A stretch of 64,000 nucleotides of DNA, taken from the NCBI GenBank assembly GCA_032158295.1, contig CM063247.1:21318358-21382357 (forward strand). Direction: 5' to 3'. Each line of letters opens with the position of its first letter. Position 1 is the stretch's first letter. This document shows positions 1 to 12,800 of the stretch, piece after piece. This DNA is from Pycnopodia helianthoides. Lineage: Eukaryota; Echinodermata; Asteroidea; Forcipulatida; Asteriidae. Under the pieces are notes generated by a model. That model made no database searches. It saw nothing but the letters and a program-made list of their open reading frames with translations, and was not told where the DNA came from. The translations under genes and the position numbers were made by a program.

Positions 1-767
1 TGCCATGCACAATGCTCAGCCAAAGATGGGGCTTCCTTTGACCTTTGTTTCAGCTTGTGCCATCACATGCAAGGGGTCTATCAAAAGCCTGAGTCACACC
101 AAACTAGCTCTTAAAACGTCCGAACCCGTCCTAAAAAACTCGTAAAAGGGGTTGTCGTCTGGCTAGAATGTAGCTTTGGCCGGACAATGTCTATAATGAG
201 ACCATTCATCTCGTCTTTATCACGTCTGCTGTCCGTTTATATCAATTTCAAATTGTCCATTCACCTCAGTCCAAGCCCGTCTGTAGTCAGTTTAAACCAG
301 TTCATAATTAGTTCTACTTCGTTCCAAGTACGGCAATTCAGTTCGTAGTACGTCAATCGCCACTCCGTCTAGTTGCCGGACGGGATGGTCGCCCAAAATT
401 TTTGGGCAGGCTCAAAGTTCTGGAGCACCATTCCCAATCAAACCCGTCCAAGCCTGCCGTGAAGTTTGTAAACAGACCGTAGCAAGTTGCTACTACGTCC
501 ACTCCGTTTGCACACAGTTCAAGCCCGTTAAGCTACATTTTTTTAGAATGTAGTGAGAACGAGTTTGGTGTGATGGGGGCTAAAGTGAGAACTTTTCAGA
601 GACAGTCTTCTCAACCATTGTAGCATTTCAGATGAAGATCAAAAAAGTAGATGGAAGTTGTACTAATTCTTGAAAAGTAACCTAGCACTTGTTTGATAGC
701 GGTGACACTACATGTATGAACATAATCTCTGTTAAAAGTGAGTATATATTTGCTGTTACTTTTACAG
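1..767. repeat. 5' flank / VPS33B intron; putative terminal-inverted-repeat element about 92-583
   Basis: No exon seen. CACACCAAACT near 95 is mirrored by AGTTTGGTGTG near 570, and the interior is unusually rich in CGTC and GTTC words, which suggests a non-autonomous DNA element. Family unknown. Confidence 0.35.
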
Positions 768-862
768 ATGTTGAAATGGAAGACTTCCGTTTAGACCTCA
801 TTGCTTTAGACAGAGACATCTTGTCGTTAGAGCTTCCAAGTTTCTTCAAAGATTATTTTCTG
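768..862 (+). CDS. VPS33B: VPS33B visible exon 1
   Basis: Acceptor tttttacag ends at 767 and donor gtgagg starts at 863. The exon enters on codon base 2 and ends in phase 0. It encodes VEMEDFRLDLIALDRDILSL followed by ELPSFFKDYFL. The upstream exon that donates the first base is outside the window. Confidence 0.9.
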
Positions 863-3800
863 GTGAGGGCTGAGGAGGATATAACCTGTGAAGTGTTAAC
901 ATAGTTGTAGGTTTTTTTTTTATCCCTGAAGGCGATCTGAGCATACTGATCAAAACATTGAGTAGTTAAACCACCACAGTTCAACAAGAGGTTTTCATGT
1001 ACATGGTGTTACTGCCAACCTTTCTCGATTGGATCTCCAACAAGCAATGTTTCAAATCCTACTCATGTACATGGTGTTACTGCCAACCTTTCTCGATTGG
1101 ATCTCCAACAAGCAATGTTTCAAATCCTACTCATGGACATGGTGTTACTGCAAACCTCACTAGATTGTATCTCCACCATGCAAAGTTTCAAATCCTACTC
1201 ATGTACATGGTGTTACTGCAAACCTCACTAGATTGTATCTCCACCATGCAAAGTTTCAAATCCTACTCATGTACATGGTGTTACTGCAAACAATACTAGA
1301 TTGTATCTCTACAATGCAAAGTTTCAAAACCTACTCATGTACATGGTGTTACTGCAAACAATACTAGATTGTATCTCTACAATGCAAAGTTTCAAAACCT
1401 ACTCATGTACATGGTGTTACTGCAAACCTAACTAGATTGTATCTCCACCATGCAAAGTTGCAAATCCTACTCATGTACATGGTGTTACTGCAAACCTTAC
1501 TAGATTGTATCTCCACCATGCAAAGTTGCAAATCCTACTCATGTACATGGTGTTACTGCAAACAATACTAGATTGTATCTCTACAATGCAAAGTTTCAAA
1601 ACCTACTCATGTACATGGTGTTACTGCAAACCTAACTAGATTGTATCTCCACCATGCAAAGTTGCAAATCCTACTCATGTACATGGTGTTACTGCCAACC
1701 TTTCTCGATTGGATCTCCAACAAGCAATGTTTCAAATCCTACTCATGGACATGGTGTTACTGCAAACCTCACTAGATTGTATCTCCACCATGCAAAGTTT
1801 CAAATCCTACTCATGTACATGGTGTTACTGCAAACCTCACTAGATTGTATCTCCACCATGCAAAGTTTCAAATCCTACTCATGTACATGGTGTTACTGCA
1901 AACAATACTAGATTGTATCTCTACAATGCAAAGTTTCAAAACCTACTCATGTACATGGTGTTACTGCAAACAATACTAGATTGTATCTCTACAATGCAAA
2001 GTTTCAAAACCTACTCATGTACATGGTGTTACTGCAAACCTAACTAGATTGTATCTCCACCATGCAAAGTTGCAAATCCTACTCATGTACATGGTGTTAC
2101 TGCAAACCTTACTAGATTGTATCTCCACCATGCAAAGTTGCAAATCCTACTCATGTACATGGTGTTACTGCAAACAATACTAGATTGTATCTCTACAATG
2201 CAAAGTTTCAAAACCTACTCATGTACATGGTGTTACTGCAAACCTAACTAGATTGTATCTCCACCATGCAAAGTTGCAAATCCTACTCATGTACATGGTG
2301 TTACTGCAAACCTAACTAGATTGTATCTCTACAATGCAAAGTTTCATAACCTACTCACGTACATGGTGTTACTGCAAACCTAACTAGATTGTATCTCCAC
2401 CATGCAAAGTTGCAAATCCTACTCATGTACATGGTGTTACTGCAAACCTTACTAGATTGTATCTCCACCATGCAAAGTTGCAAATCCTACTCATGTACAT
2501 GGTGTTACTGCAAACCTTACTAGATTGTATCTCCAACAAGCAATGTTTCAAATCCTACTCATGTACATGGTGTTACTGCAAACCTTTCTCGATTGGATCT
2601 CCAACAAGCAAAGTTTCAAAACCTACTCATGTACATGATGTTACTGCAAACCTAACTAGATTGTATCTCTACAATGCAAAGTTTCATAACCTACTCATGT
2701 ACATGGTGTTACTGCAAACCTAACTAGATTGTATCTCCACCATGCAAAGTTGCAAATCCTACTCATGTACATGGTGTTACTGCAAACCTTACTAGATTGT
2801 ATCTCCACCATGCAAAGTTGCAAATCCTACTCATGTACATGGTGTTACTGCAAACCTAACTAGATTGTATCTCTACAATGCAAAGTTTCAAAACCTACTC
2901 ATGTACATGGTGTTACTGCAAACCTAACTAGATTGTATCTCCACCATGCAAAGTTGCAAATCCTACTCATGTACATGGTGTTACTGCAAACCTTACTAGA
3001 TTGTATCTCCACCATGCAAAGTTTCAAAACCTACTCATGTACATGGTGTTACTGCAAACCTTTCTAGATTGTATCTCAACCATGCAAAGTTTCAAATCCT
3101 ACTCATGTACATGGTGTTACTGCAAACCTAACTAGATTGTATCTCCACCATGCAAAGTTGCAAATCCTACTCATGTACATGGTGTTACTGCAAACCTTAC
3201 TAGATTGTATCTCCACCATGCAAAGTTTCAAAACCTACTCATGTACATGGTGTTACTGCAAACCTTTCTAGATTGTATCTCAACCATGCAAAGTTTCAAA
3301 TCCTACTCATGGACATGGTGTTACTGCAAACCTTTCTAGATTGTATCTCAACCATGCACAGTTTCAAATCCTACTCATGTACATGGTGTTACTGCAAACC
3401 TTTCTAGATTGTATCTCAACCATGCACAGTTTCAAATCCTACTCATGTACATGGTGTTACTGCAAACCTTTCTAGATTGTATCACCATGCAAAGTTTCAA
3501 AACCTACTCATGTACATGTGCTAACCTTACTAGATTGTATATACACCGCCAACAGAGGGCTAGATTGCTCAGTTTGGTAGAGCGCCGGCACGTTAATCAG
3601 GAGGTCGCAGGTTCAAGTCCCACTCTAGTCAATTTGTCTTCGTTCAAACCAAAATTATTTAAAATTATTTTCACCCAGTCAGTTTTCTTAGAGTCGTAAC
3701 TTGATATAATAATAACAATATAACTTAATATCTTGCAGCATGGTGAACAGTCTTTACTCCATACCATAGCCACCTCCATAGTTAACCTTCAGTCTCTATT

Positions 3801-6800
3801 TGGTACCATACCTCATGTGTATGGTCTGGGCCGATGTGCTAAGGTAACTGACAATTTTTTGTTTTTCGCCTTCTCCTTTTCTCACAGATACCCCCCTTTT
3901 TAGTTTGTCTCATTTACATTTTAGTTTCTTTGTCTCCCTCTTCCCACCTTTGATTTTGTCCTTCATGTTTTCAACCTCTTGTGGTCAAACCAGCCTCTTT
4001 TCTCTACCCCCCAACCCTTTGCCACCCTCTTCATTGTTCATCCCTTGCCTTTTCTTTGTGCTTTCCGAACAGCCCCTCTCTCTCTTTTCATTTAATTTCT
4101 ACTGGACGGACTCTGTTACACTAATATACCTGTTTTATGTGTGTTGTGTTGTGATTTAGCCTTCAAGAAAGAGTCTGTAATGCTCCATGCCGAACCAGAC
4201 ACATTCTTGCCAAATTGAAAAACTGGGTTTCCTTGCTCATCAGATAGATGGCAATAAGAGCTTTCAAATAACACTTAATTGATTAACCCTCTCGTCACCA
4301 AATACTTTTGACATAAGCAGCGGCTTGTGCCCACATTGTTTGACCGCTCAAGCGTGAAGCACACATTCTCGCTTGTGTTCAAAGGTCAATTTTAAGAAAT
4401 TGTATTATTACCTTGAATGTTTCATTTCAGAGCATAATAAGCAGATAAGTTTTGAAAAATGTCTTATTGAATTTCTTTTCATATAATCCTGAAATCATTG
4501 AGATCGGCCGATAAATGTTCATGTTCTTGGTCTTCGTTACCTCAGTGTTTTCTGTGAACGCAAACACTTTTTTTGTGCCCAACCATTTCAGATCTTTCAA
4601 CCCAAATTTAAAGGGATTGCATAATAGCAACCTTATTTTATTTTACCATCATTGGAAAGATCCGATCTTTCTGATTCCAATGATGATAAGCTTGGGGTAT
4701 GGAGGGTGAACATGGCCAATACTACATAATTAAGTACTTTGGTCTTAAATTTGTGTTTTACACAATGTTTTCTTTTTTCGGTCAAATTTTCATGGAAATA
4801 AGATTAAGATGTATTGGCTGTTCTTATTCCAGATGGTATGGGATCTCGTCAAAACACTGCAGTCACTACAGGGAGAGCCCCGTGCACCCATCCGGAACGA
4901 GATCGGCCACATATTCCTGATTGACCGCGAGGCAGACCTGGTGACTCCGCTGTGCACACAGACGACATATGAGGGTCTACTGGACGAAACATTCGGCATC
5001 AAAAGTGGTGGGTACTCCATTTTTGTACTTGTATTCAGGGCCTCGAAACTTACACTTGACCCGCAGGCTCAAGATCAGTGTTTTTTAGCCGTAGGGCCAG
5101 TAAATTCAAGACCTGACAAGCCTGTTATTCTTATGTTTTTGAATTATACTAGGAATAGTAAAGTTGGTAATATGGTCCCAGGCCTTGCACTTAGGCTTTT
5201 TTGTAAAGTAGCCTGCCGGGCCAGTAAACTGTGCATTTTACTTGCCCCCAGGAAGTTTTAGTAGCCCAGATATAAACAGGAAATGCCATAAATGTAATGT
5301 TCTGTTGTGTTAATGTTAACGATCACAACCAGTTTATTGATCAAACGAAGTTATATTCACACACTCGATAACGATTAACACATTCTATACATTAATTATT
5401 CACATCTGAAAAGGAAGAAAATCGGCATTTTAAGGTTGCACAGTTTTAGTAGCCCACAGGGCAAGTTGAGAAGTGTTGTTAACTAGCCCATAGCATTTTG
5501 TACTAGACAATGTACGCCGGGCTAGTGTTAAGGGCGAGCCCTGGGTCCTTCTGCCCTCTAGAACGGAAAGTGGAAGAAGAAGTCTTTAATTACAGGGGTG
5601 CCCAGGCTTGGAACAACTTGCCGCCTAATCTGAAATCTCTGCAGGCAACAGATTTTAATGAATATTTAAATGAACTCAAACAGCTCAGTTAATCCCATTT
5701 TCCGCTGACATTTTTTTTTATTACTCGATTCTGGTTACCTTTCTATTAGTGATTGTGTATTGTTTGTGTGATGTCTTTTCCCTGTAACCTTTTTGTTCTT
5801 TTATATTCTGTAGTTTTTATGTAAGCTGGGATCCATGGGAGATCAGTGAGGTTTTTTTTTCTCACTGAATAGATTACCCAGGATAAACAATAAATAAATC
5901 AATAAATAAATACCTCACCTCATCTTAAAGGCACTGGACACTATTGGTAATTACTAAAAATAATTGTTAGCATAAAAACTTACTTGGTAACGAGCAATGG
6001 AGAGCTGTTGATAGTATAAAACATTGTGAGAAACGGCTCCCTCTGAAGTAACGTAGTTTTTGAGAAAGAAGTAATTTCTCAGTAAAATATTTGAATTGAT
6101 TTTGAGACCTCACGCGTCTAATTGAGTTCAAATTTTCACAGGTTTGTTATTTTGTGCATATGTTGAGATACACCAAGTGAGAAGACTGGTCTTTGACAAT
6201 TACCAAAGGTGTCCAGTGTCTTTAAATTTTACAAACTGTGTCCAAATGTTGACATTGAGTTGATAAACATCTTTCAATTCTGTCGAGTGTGAAAGTACTA
6301 CCCACAACAAATGAGATAGATATTCTCTTTTTTCTTATAAAAACGGTTTAAATTTGACACTGTGTACGTGTCCAGCATGACATCAATGAGAGGGATCCAT
6401 CTCTGTTGAATGAGCCATGAGATCACTACTTGATTTTTGACTTTTGTAATCGCGGCAATTTTTCCGGTTGGAGATATTAGCATGAGGAGCTATAGAAGTA
6501 GGTGAAATGTCACACACAGGCTTAGAATTTCATCTTTGAGACAGCAAGGCCATTTTCATTTTGCAAAGGGCACTTCCATTGGAAACTCTTGAAGTCTATG
6601 GGAAACTTTCGAAGGGGCACCAAGGCCACTACCAGGGGCAACAGAGGCCGTGTAATTCCAGGCCTGCACGCAGATTCAACCTGATAAGCACTTACTGCGT
6701 GGATGAGATGTCAGTTGGTTTATCATTATTGTTATACTCATCCCCCCAACAGGTTATTGTGAGTTTGGACCGGAGGTTACCGGCTCGGAAAGGAGCTTAC

Positions 6801-9800
6801 GACTTCTACTGAACTGTGACGATCAGGTAAAGCAGTATCTATTTTACACACAACCTATTCCCGCCAGCTGTAGTGAGACATGACAAACAACACTTGTGGA
6901 CACTGACAAATCTCAGTTCTTGCAAGGGTCATTGCTGCTTCATTGTATATTAATAAACACCTGGGACAGTTTATCCATTCTGATTGGTCGAAGACTGGTC
7001 ACGAGGGGGTGTATTAACATGTGATATAAAGACCGGCTCAGTGAAATAGCGAATAAATGACCCCTTAACAAGCACATTGTTGTGTAAAATCCTATATACT
7101 ATGTGCTTGTTGCGCGGCATACTACTGGTATCAAATCAACTCATTTCTTTGTGCATATTTATTTTTTTGAGCAGGACAGATGGTGCCGCGTGCGGAAACA
7201 TTCCACGCGTAGGCGTGAACGCGCAGACAATGTATCAATTTAGGGTAGCTTGTACGCGCATGAAACCTACATAATGCAAAGTCATGGTCTGGTTCTTGAA
7301 AATATGTATAAACAGTTAATTATGTGTAAGAGACTAGGTACCACACAAAAGTTGAACAGCCAAAGGATTGGCCCTTGAACATGAGTAGAACATTTCTAAA
7401 AATAACGGCAAAAGAAAGAAAACCACAAATTCTGACGATTTTTACAGTTTTTTCGTTATAGGGCATTTATTAATGGGATTAACAGTGCGATGAGCCGGTC
7501 TTCACTGCGTGGTAATGACCTTGGTTGGTGGCTGGCCGCTGTTAATGGACCTCGCCTTCGGCTCTGTCTATTAACAGCGGCCAGCCACCAGCCCGGTCAT
7601 TACCACGCAGTGAAGACCGGCTCATCGCACTGTTAATCCCTAAATAATATGCAGGTCGTGAATGAGTGATTTCTGTTTCATGGCTAGAAGTGTAGTGAAG
7701 AGCTGGGCGTGCTTGCGTGAAAGAGCTTTTGACAAAGCTACAAGGCCCTTAGAGTGTGTGGTAGAATTCTGGTCCTAAATAATCTTCAATAGTGTCTACC
7801 AAAGTTTATAGAGTGCTGAAGGTTCAAGATGGGGAACTGGAGCTCTACCTGTTAATGGAACATGAAATACGCATGGGCGCCATTTAAGCAAGCAAATGTA
7901 CACACAACCTATTCCCGCCAGCTATAGTGAGACATGACAAACAACACCTGTGGACACTGACAAATCTCATGAAAAACACAACGCCTTGGGTACAAAGAAG
8001 CTGTTGTTGCTATGAGTATAGCACACTGGTTGCTATGGGTAAAGAGAGCATTGGTTGCTATGGATATAGTTTGTCTTAACCAATACCGAGGCAGAATCTA
8101 CGCATTGGGTGTTGTAATATAGAGTATGTCTTGCGCTTATTTGAATGTAAAAGTGCGTGATTTTATTTCCGTTAAAGCAATCTATGTGGGAACCCAAGGT
8201 TCTCAAGCAATGTTTGAATAGACCTTATGCATTGACATCATTATACCGCCATCTTAGAGGTATGAAGATGACGTAACAATGGAAAACGCACATCTATGTA
8301 CGCGCGGCGCACGGGATTGGCCGATGAGTAACCTTCTTTGGACCTCTAGCCGAGGGCGCCCAACTCAAATGGCGTCATATGCATAAGGTCTATACACACA
8401 AAGACTTGCACTGTACATTTTATACTATGTTGCTCCATTTAAATGAACATGATATTATGCAGTTGTAACACACAGTCGACACGGTCGTTATTTCATTGGA
8501 AATCTTCATCTTTATTGCAGATATTTGATGATATTCGTGGCCGTCATATCTCCCATGTATTTGCGTATCTCAGTGCGCAGGCCAAGATGGTCCAGTCAGG
8601 CTACCAGGTAACGCAGTTCACTCTGAACCAAAACGTTTTTTTTTAAATCATTTTTTTTGTAACTTGTGTTCAAAGATGAACATTTCTGTACGTTTGAATT
8701 GAATTTTTCAAGTATACTTACAAAAGAAGTGACTATAAATGAATAGTAAACTTGCGGGTACAACCATGTAGTAAATTCTCTTTTGTAGGAGTGTTGGCTC
8801 TGAAAAGAGCCGGTGTGGTCACGTGTACATTTATATTGCACATTGTTTTTATTTGTTGTATTTCTTATGTCTTCTGTATTCAGAAAGGGAGAGGACTACA
8901 CAATATTGGTGAAGTCAAGACGTTTGTGCAGAACGAGCTGAAAGATTTAAAGCAACAGTACAAGTCACTTACCATACGTATGTATATCTACTGTAACCTG
9001 TTATCTGTACTCATGTACCGGACCCAAGCTCTGGTATTGTCAGCAGCACAGTGTGGGTTCGAATCCCAGTCATGACACTTGTGCCCTTGAGCAAGGCACT
9101 TAACCATAATTGCTTCGTAAAAAGTTGGGAAGGTGGTGCATTCTGCTCTACCAGCCAGGCCCCTAGTTGATGATACCCATGCCTACATCCTTACGGACTG
9201 TGAAGGGGGTATAAACCCTGTTTCAGCCCCAGGAGTAGGTGGCAACGTGCCTCTGGTGTCAGTCGATTTGGGTCAACAGCCTAAATCAGTTAACTGTAGC
9301 CCTCACCTTGAATGGCCAATCGGCCTTGTGAGTTGGGCGATATCTCTTAAAAAAAAAAAAGTTGTCACATACACGCAGGCAGGGCTCAAAATTTACCCTG
9401 GACTGCTAGTTAGAAGCTACCTGGCCACAGATCCCCGCCAGTCCCACTGTACTGCTTGAGTTCTGTATTATGTATTCATTTTTCATTTCATTGCAAGACA
9501 TTTTTTCCACTTTTAAACAGAGAACAAAATCGTGATAACAATAGTAAAGAACAGTAAGAGGATAATTGGAAATTGGGGAATAGCCGGAAAAGCCTTAAGC
9601 TTTTGGCAGGTATAAACAAAATCAAAAACGGACTAACATTAAAGGTATTATACAGGATTGGTAGAGCTGACAAAACAGTCGCAAACAAAGTTCATGTTTT
9701 GTGTGATTAACCATAAACATGAAATAAACCTGTGAAAATTTAAGCTCAATTGGTCATCGAGGTCACAAGAAAATAGTGAAAAGAGACCTTATGTGTTTTC

Positions 9801-12800
9801 TGTTTTTCAAACATCGAGCTTATTATCGCGCGGGATAAAAACTATTGTTTTATTCATTTCTCAGAAACGATAGCATTTTAGGCAGAAATATTTTAAGGAA
9901 CCCTTTCTACCATTACTTTAAATCATGTAAGTTACATGTATGTGTGAATCTGTGAACATTTGTGTTTTTCAATCTTACCAATAGTGTACAGGGCCTTTTA
10001 AGAAGTACAGTGTGAGTGGGTTTGACATTTAACTAAGACAGAAAAGACTCGATGTGAACTAAAGTGGGCTACAGAGAGATGCAGTTACAATACACAGGGA
10101 AACACGTGAGGGTTCAATTAACAATGACTCAGCGTATACAGGTGAAATAGAGAAATCTCAATAAGGTGAAAGCTAACGGGAAGCTTCAGGGATTAGATTA
10201 GATTTTGAACACTATGCGCTTTGAGCTGACGATGAAAGGCAACTGTGTTCTCCTGCAAGAAGTTAAACAAGTGGGGAGATTATTCCAGTTGCAAGGCCCA
10301 GACCATAATATACTATGTTGAAATGCGGCAGTTCTATGTTTGGGAAGTTGAAATAACAATCAGCTTTGACCGACCCCCACAGTACTTTACATCCAGTTCC
10401 TTTGTTATTGCTGCTTCATTGTAAGATATTGTGCAGTTCATGAGCGCGTGATTCCTAATTCTTGGCTAGTAGTGTAGTGAAGTGATGGGCGTGCTTGTGT
10501 GAAAGAGCTTTTGACAAGGCTACAAGGCCCTTAGAGTATTTAGTGGACTTCTGGTCCTAAATAATCTGCAATAGTGTCTACCAAAGATTACAGAGTGCCA
10601 AAAGGAAGTGGGGAACTGGGGAACTGGAGCTCTATCTTTTACTGGAACGTGAAATACGCATGGGCACCAAGCAAATGTGGTGTTATAATCATTGATAGCA
10701 ATGGGCATTGTCTACACTGATCTATTGTTGCATCAAAAGAGTTGCCTGCTGAGATGACGCCCAGTGAACATTCCACATTTCAGCCTGAGTTCCCCATCTT
10801 GTGCCTTCGATGCTCTTTATTCTATGATGGCTATCTATGCGCTTGATCTTACATACACGGACATGTATATCGTACCTTGTGTCTTTATCTGCCAGTTGTT
10901 TTCCTTCCTTGTAACACATTTTTCTTCTTCCTGGTGTAGATATTGGAGCATGTGAAAGGATACTCGATCTCAAGAATAAACAGGTGAACTTTGAGGAGCA
11001 GCTTCAGACAGAACACAGTAAGAATCCCAAAAAAGATTCAGTCTTACCTGTAATCTCTTTTAAAGGAACATTACAGAATTGGTTTTTGCTAACAAAACAG
11101 TTGCTGGCAGTGTAAGCACTTTATGTAATCCACCATATACATAAACTGACAAAATTGTAGAAGTTTGAGATCGATCGGCCATCTGGGTCACGAGAAAATA
11201 GTGAAAAACCGATTACACATTTGCATGAAATCATATAGATTCAACAAATGAATAAAACGCTCACTGAGCGATAAACTCCAATTGGAAAATTAGTTTATTC
11301 ATTTCTCATCAAATAAGGCATCTTAGACAAAAATATTTCAAGGGATGTTTTCTACTATCTTCATCATTAGAGTAAGTTTTATGTAAATCTGTGATCAAAA
11401 AGTATATTTTACAAGTTGTTTTCTTACCAATTCTGTAATGTTCCTTTAATTTCTGCAGTTCCTGTCTTATGAATACATTTGCTCATTTTGTATGTATTTG
11501 TTTGTATAACCATTTACAAACGGTAAATTCTCCTACATCACATTTTATTGCTGCTGTTAGTTGAACGTACATGTGTCACCTACATTTACCAATATATTAG
11601 GGTCTGCCATACAGTGCTTCTAATACACCTAGGTTGATTATGAAGAAATTATACCGAAGTTTCATTGGCTATCAACATACTTGGTGTAATTCTCCTAATA
11701 CCAAAAGAAAAATATCTCCTACTACTGAAAGAAAAATATCTCCTACTACTAAAAGAAAAATATCTCCTACTACTGAAAGAAAAATATCTCCTACTACTAA
11801 AAGAAAAATATCTCCTACTACTAAAAGAAAAATATCTCCTACTACTGAAAGAAAAATATCTCCAACTACTAAAAGAAAAATATCTCCTACTACTGAAAGA
11901 AAAATATCTCCTACTACTAAAAGAAAAATATCTCCTACTACTGAAAGAAAAATATCTCCTACTACTAAAAGAAAAATATCTCCTACTACTGAAAGAAAAA
12001 TATCTCCTACTAAAAGAAAAATATCTCCTACTACTGAAAGAAAAATATCTCCTACTACTAAAAGAAAAATATCTCCTACTACTGAAAGAAAAATATCTCC
12101 TACTACTAAAAGAAAAATATCTCCTACTACTAAAAGAAAAATATCTCCTAATACTAAAAGAAAAATATCTCGTACTACTAAAAGAAAAAAAATTCTCCTA
12201 ATGCTTAAAGAAAAATATTTCCTGATTGTTTCCAAGCTACCTGTAAAAATGGTCCAATATGACAAGTAAACTGACTCGAGGAGTTACCGGCACAAAGAAA
12301 AATGTGATCTTTCTTGTGATCAAATGATATAATAATAATAATAATACAAATGTTAACATCTGTGTATTTTGCAGGTTTGCTGGAAGGAATCAATATGAAG
12401 GAGTGTACTACGTACATAGAGGAACAAATTGATAGACAGGTAAGTTAAAAAGAAACTGGTATTTGTTAATTCTATCAAATCCAATACGCAGCCGCAGTCA
12501 TGTTGATTCTGCATTTACATGTATCAAGTAATAAACCGCAAGGGAAAGTGACTGGGTAAAATTTGAACAAATTTGGGTTGAACAATGAAAAATTGACTAT
12601 GACTAGAGCTGGACTTAAACCTGCGACCTCCGGGTTACTGATTGCCCAAGTGATCGCTAGTGTGATCCCTGATTAAACGGCAGTTAACGGTTGTATGGCC
12701 TCTGACTGGCATCCCTGAACAAAGATATTGGCAACATAGGGAGACTACCAACATAGGGCTTTATAGTTCAGGTGGTAGAGCACCGGTACGTTAATTCAGA

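Noticed and set aside
997..2723. Cys/Tyr-rich short open frames
   Set aside because: Artefacts of the 68-bp minisatellite (same peptide repeated).
990..3545. CRISPR-like array
   Set aside because: Regular repeats exist, but units are contiguous with no unique spacers, and the context is an animal intron.
3546..3645. tRNA gene
   Set aside because: A- and B-boxes are present, but the copy is imperfect, lacks a complete cloverleaf with paired acceptor stem, and recurs as a dispersed SINE.
11634..12269. Long repetitive open frames (211, 178 and 197 residues)
   Set aside because: Produced by a 24-base minisatellite with no stop in several frames; lies in a VPS33B intron.
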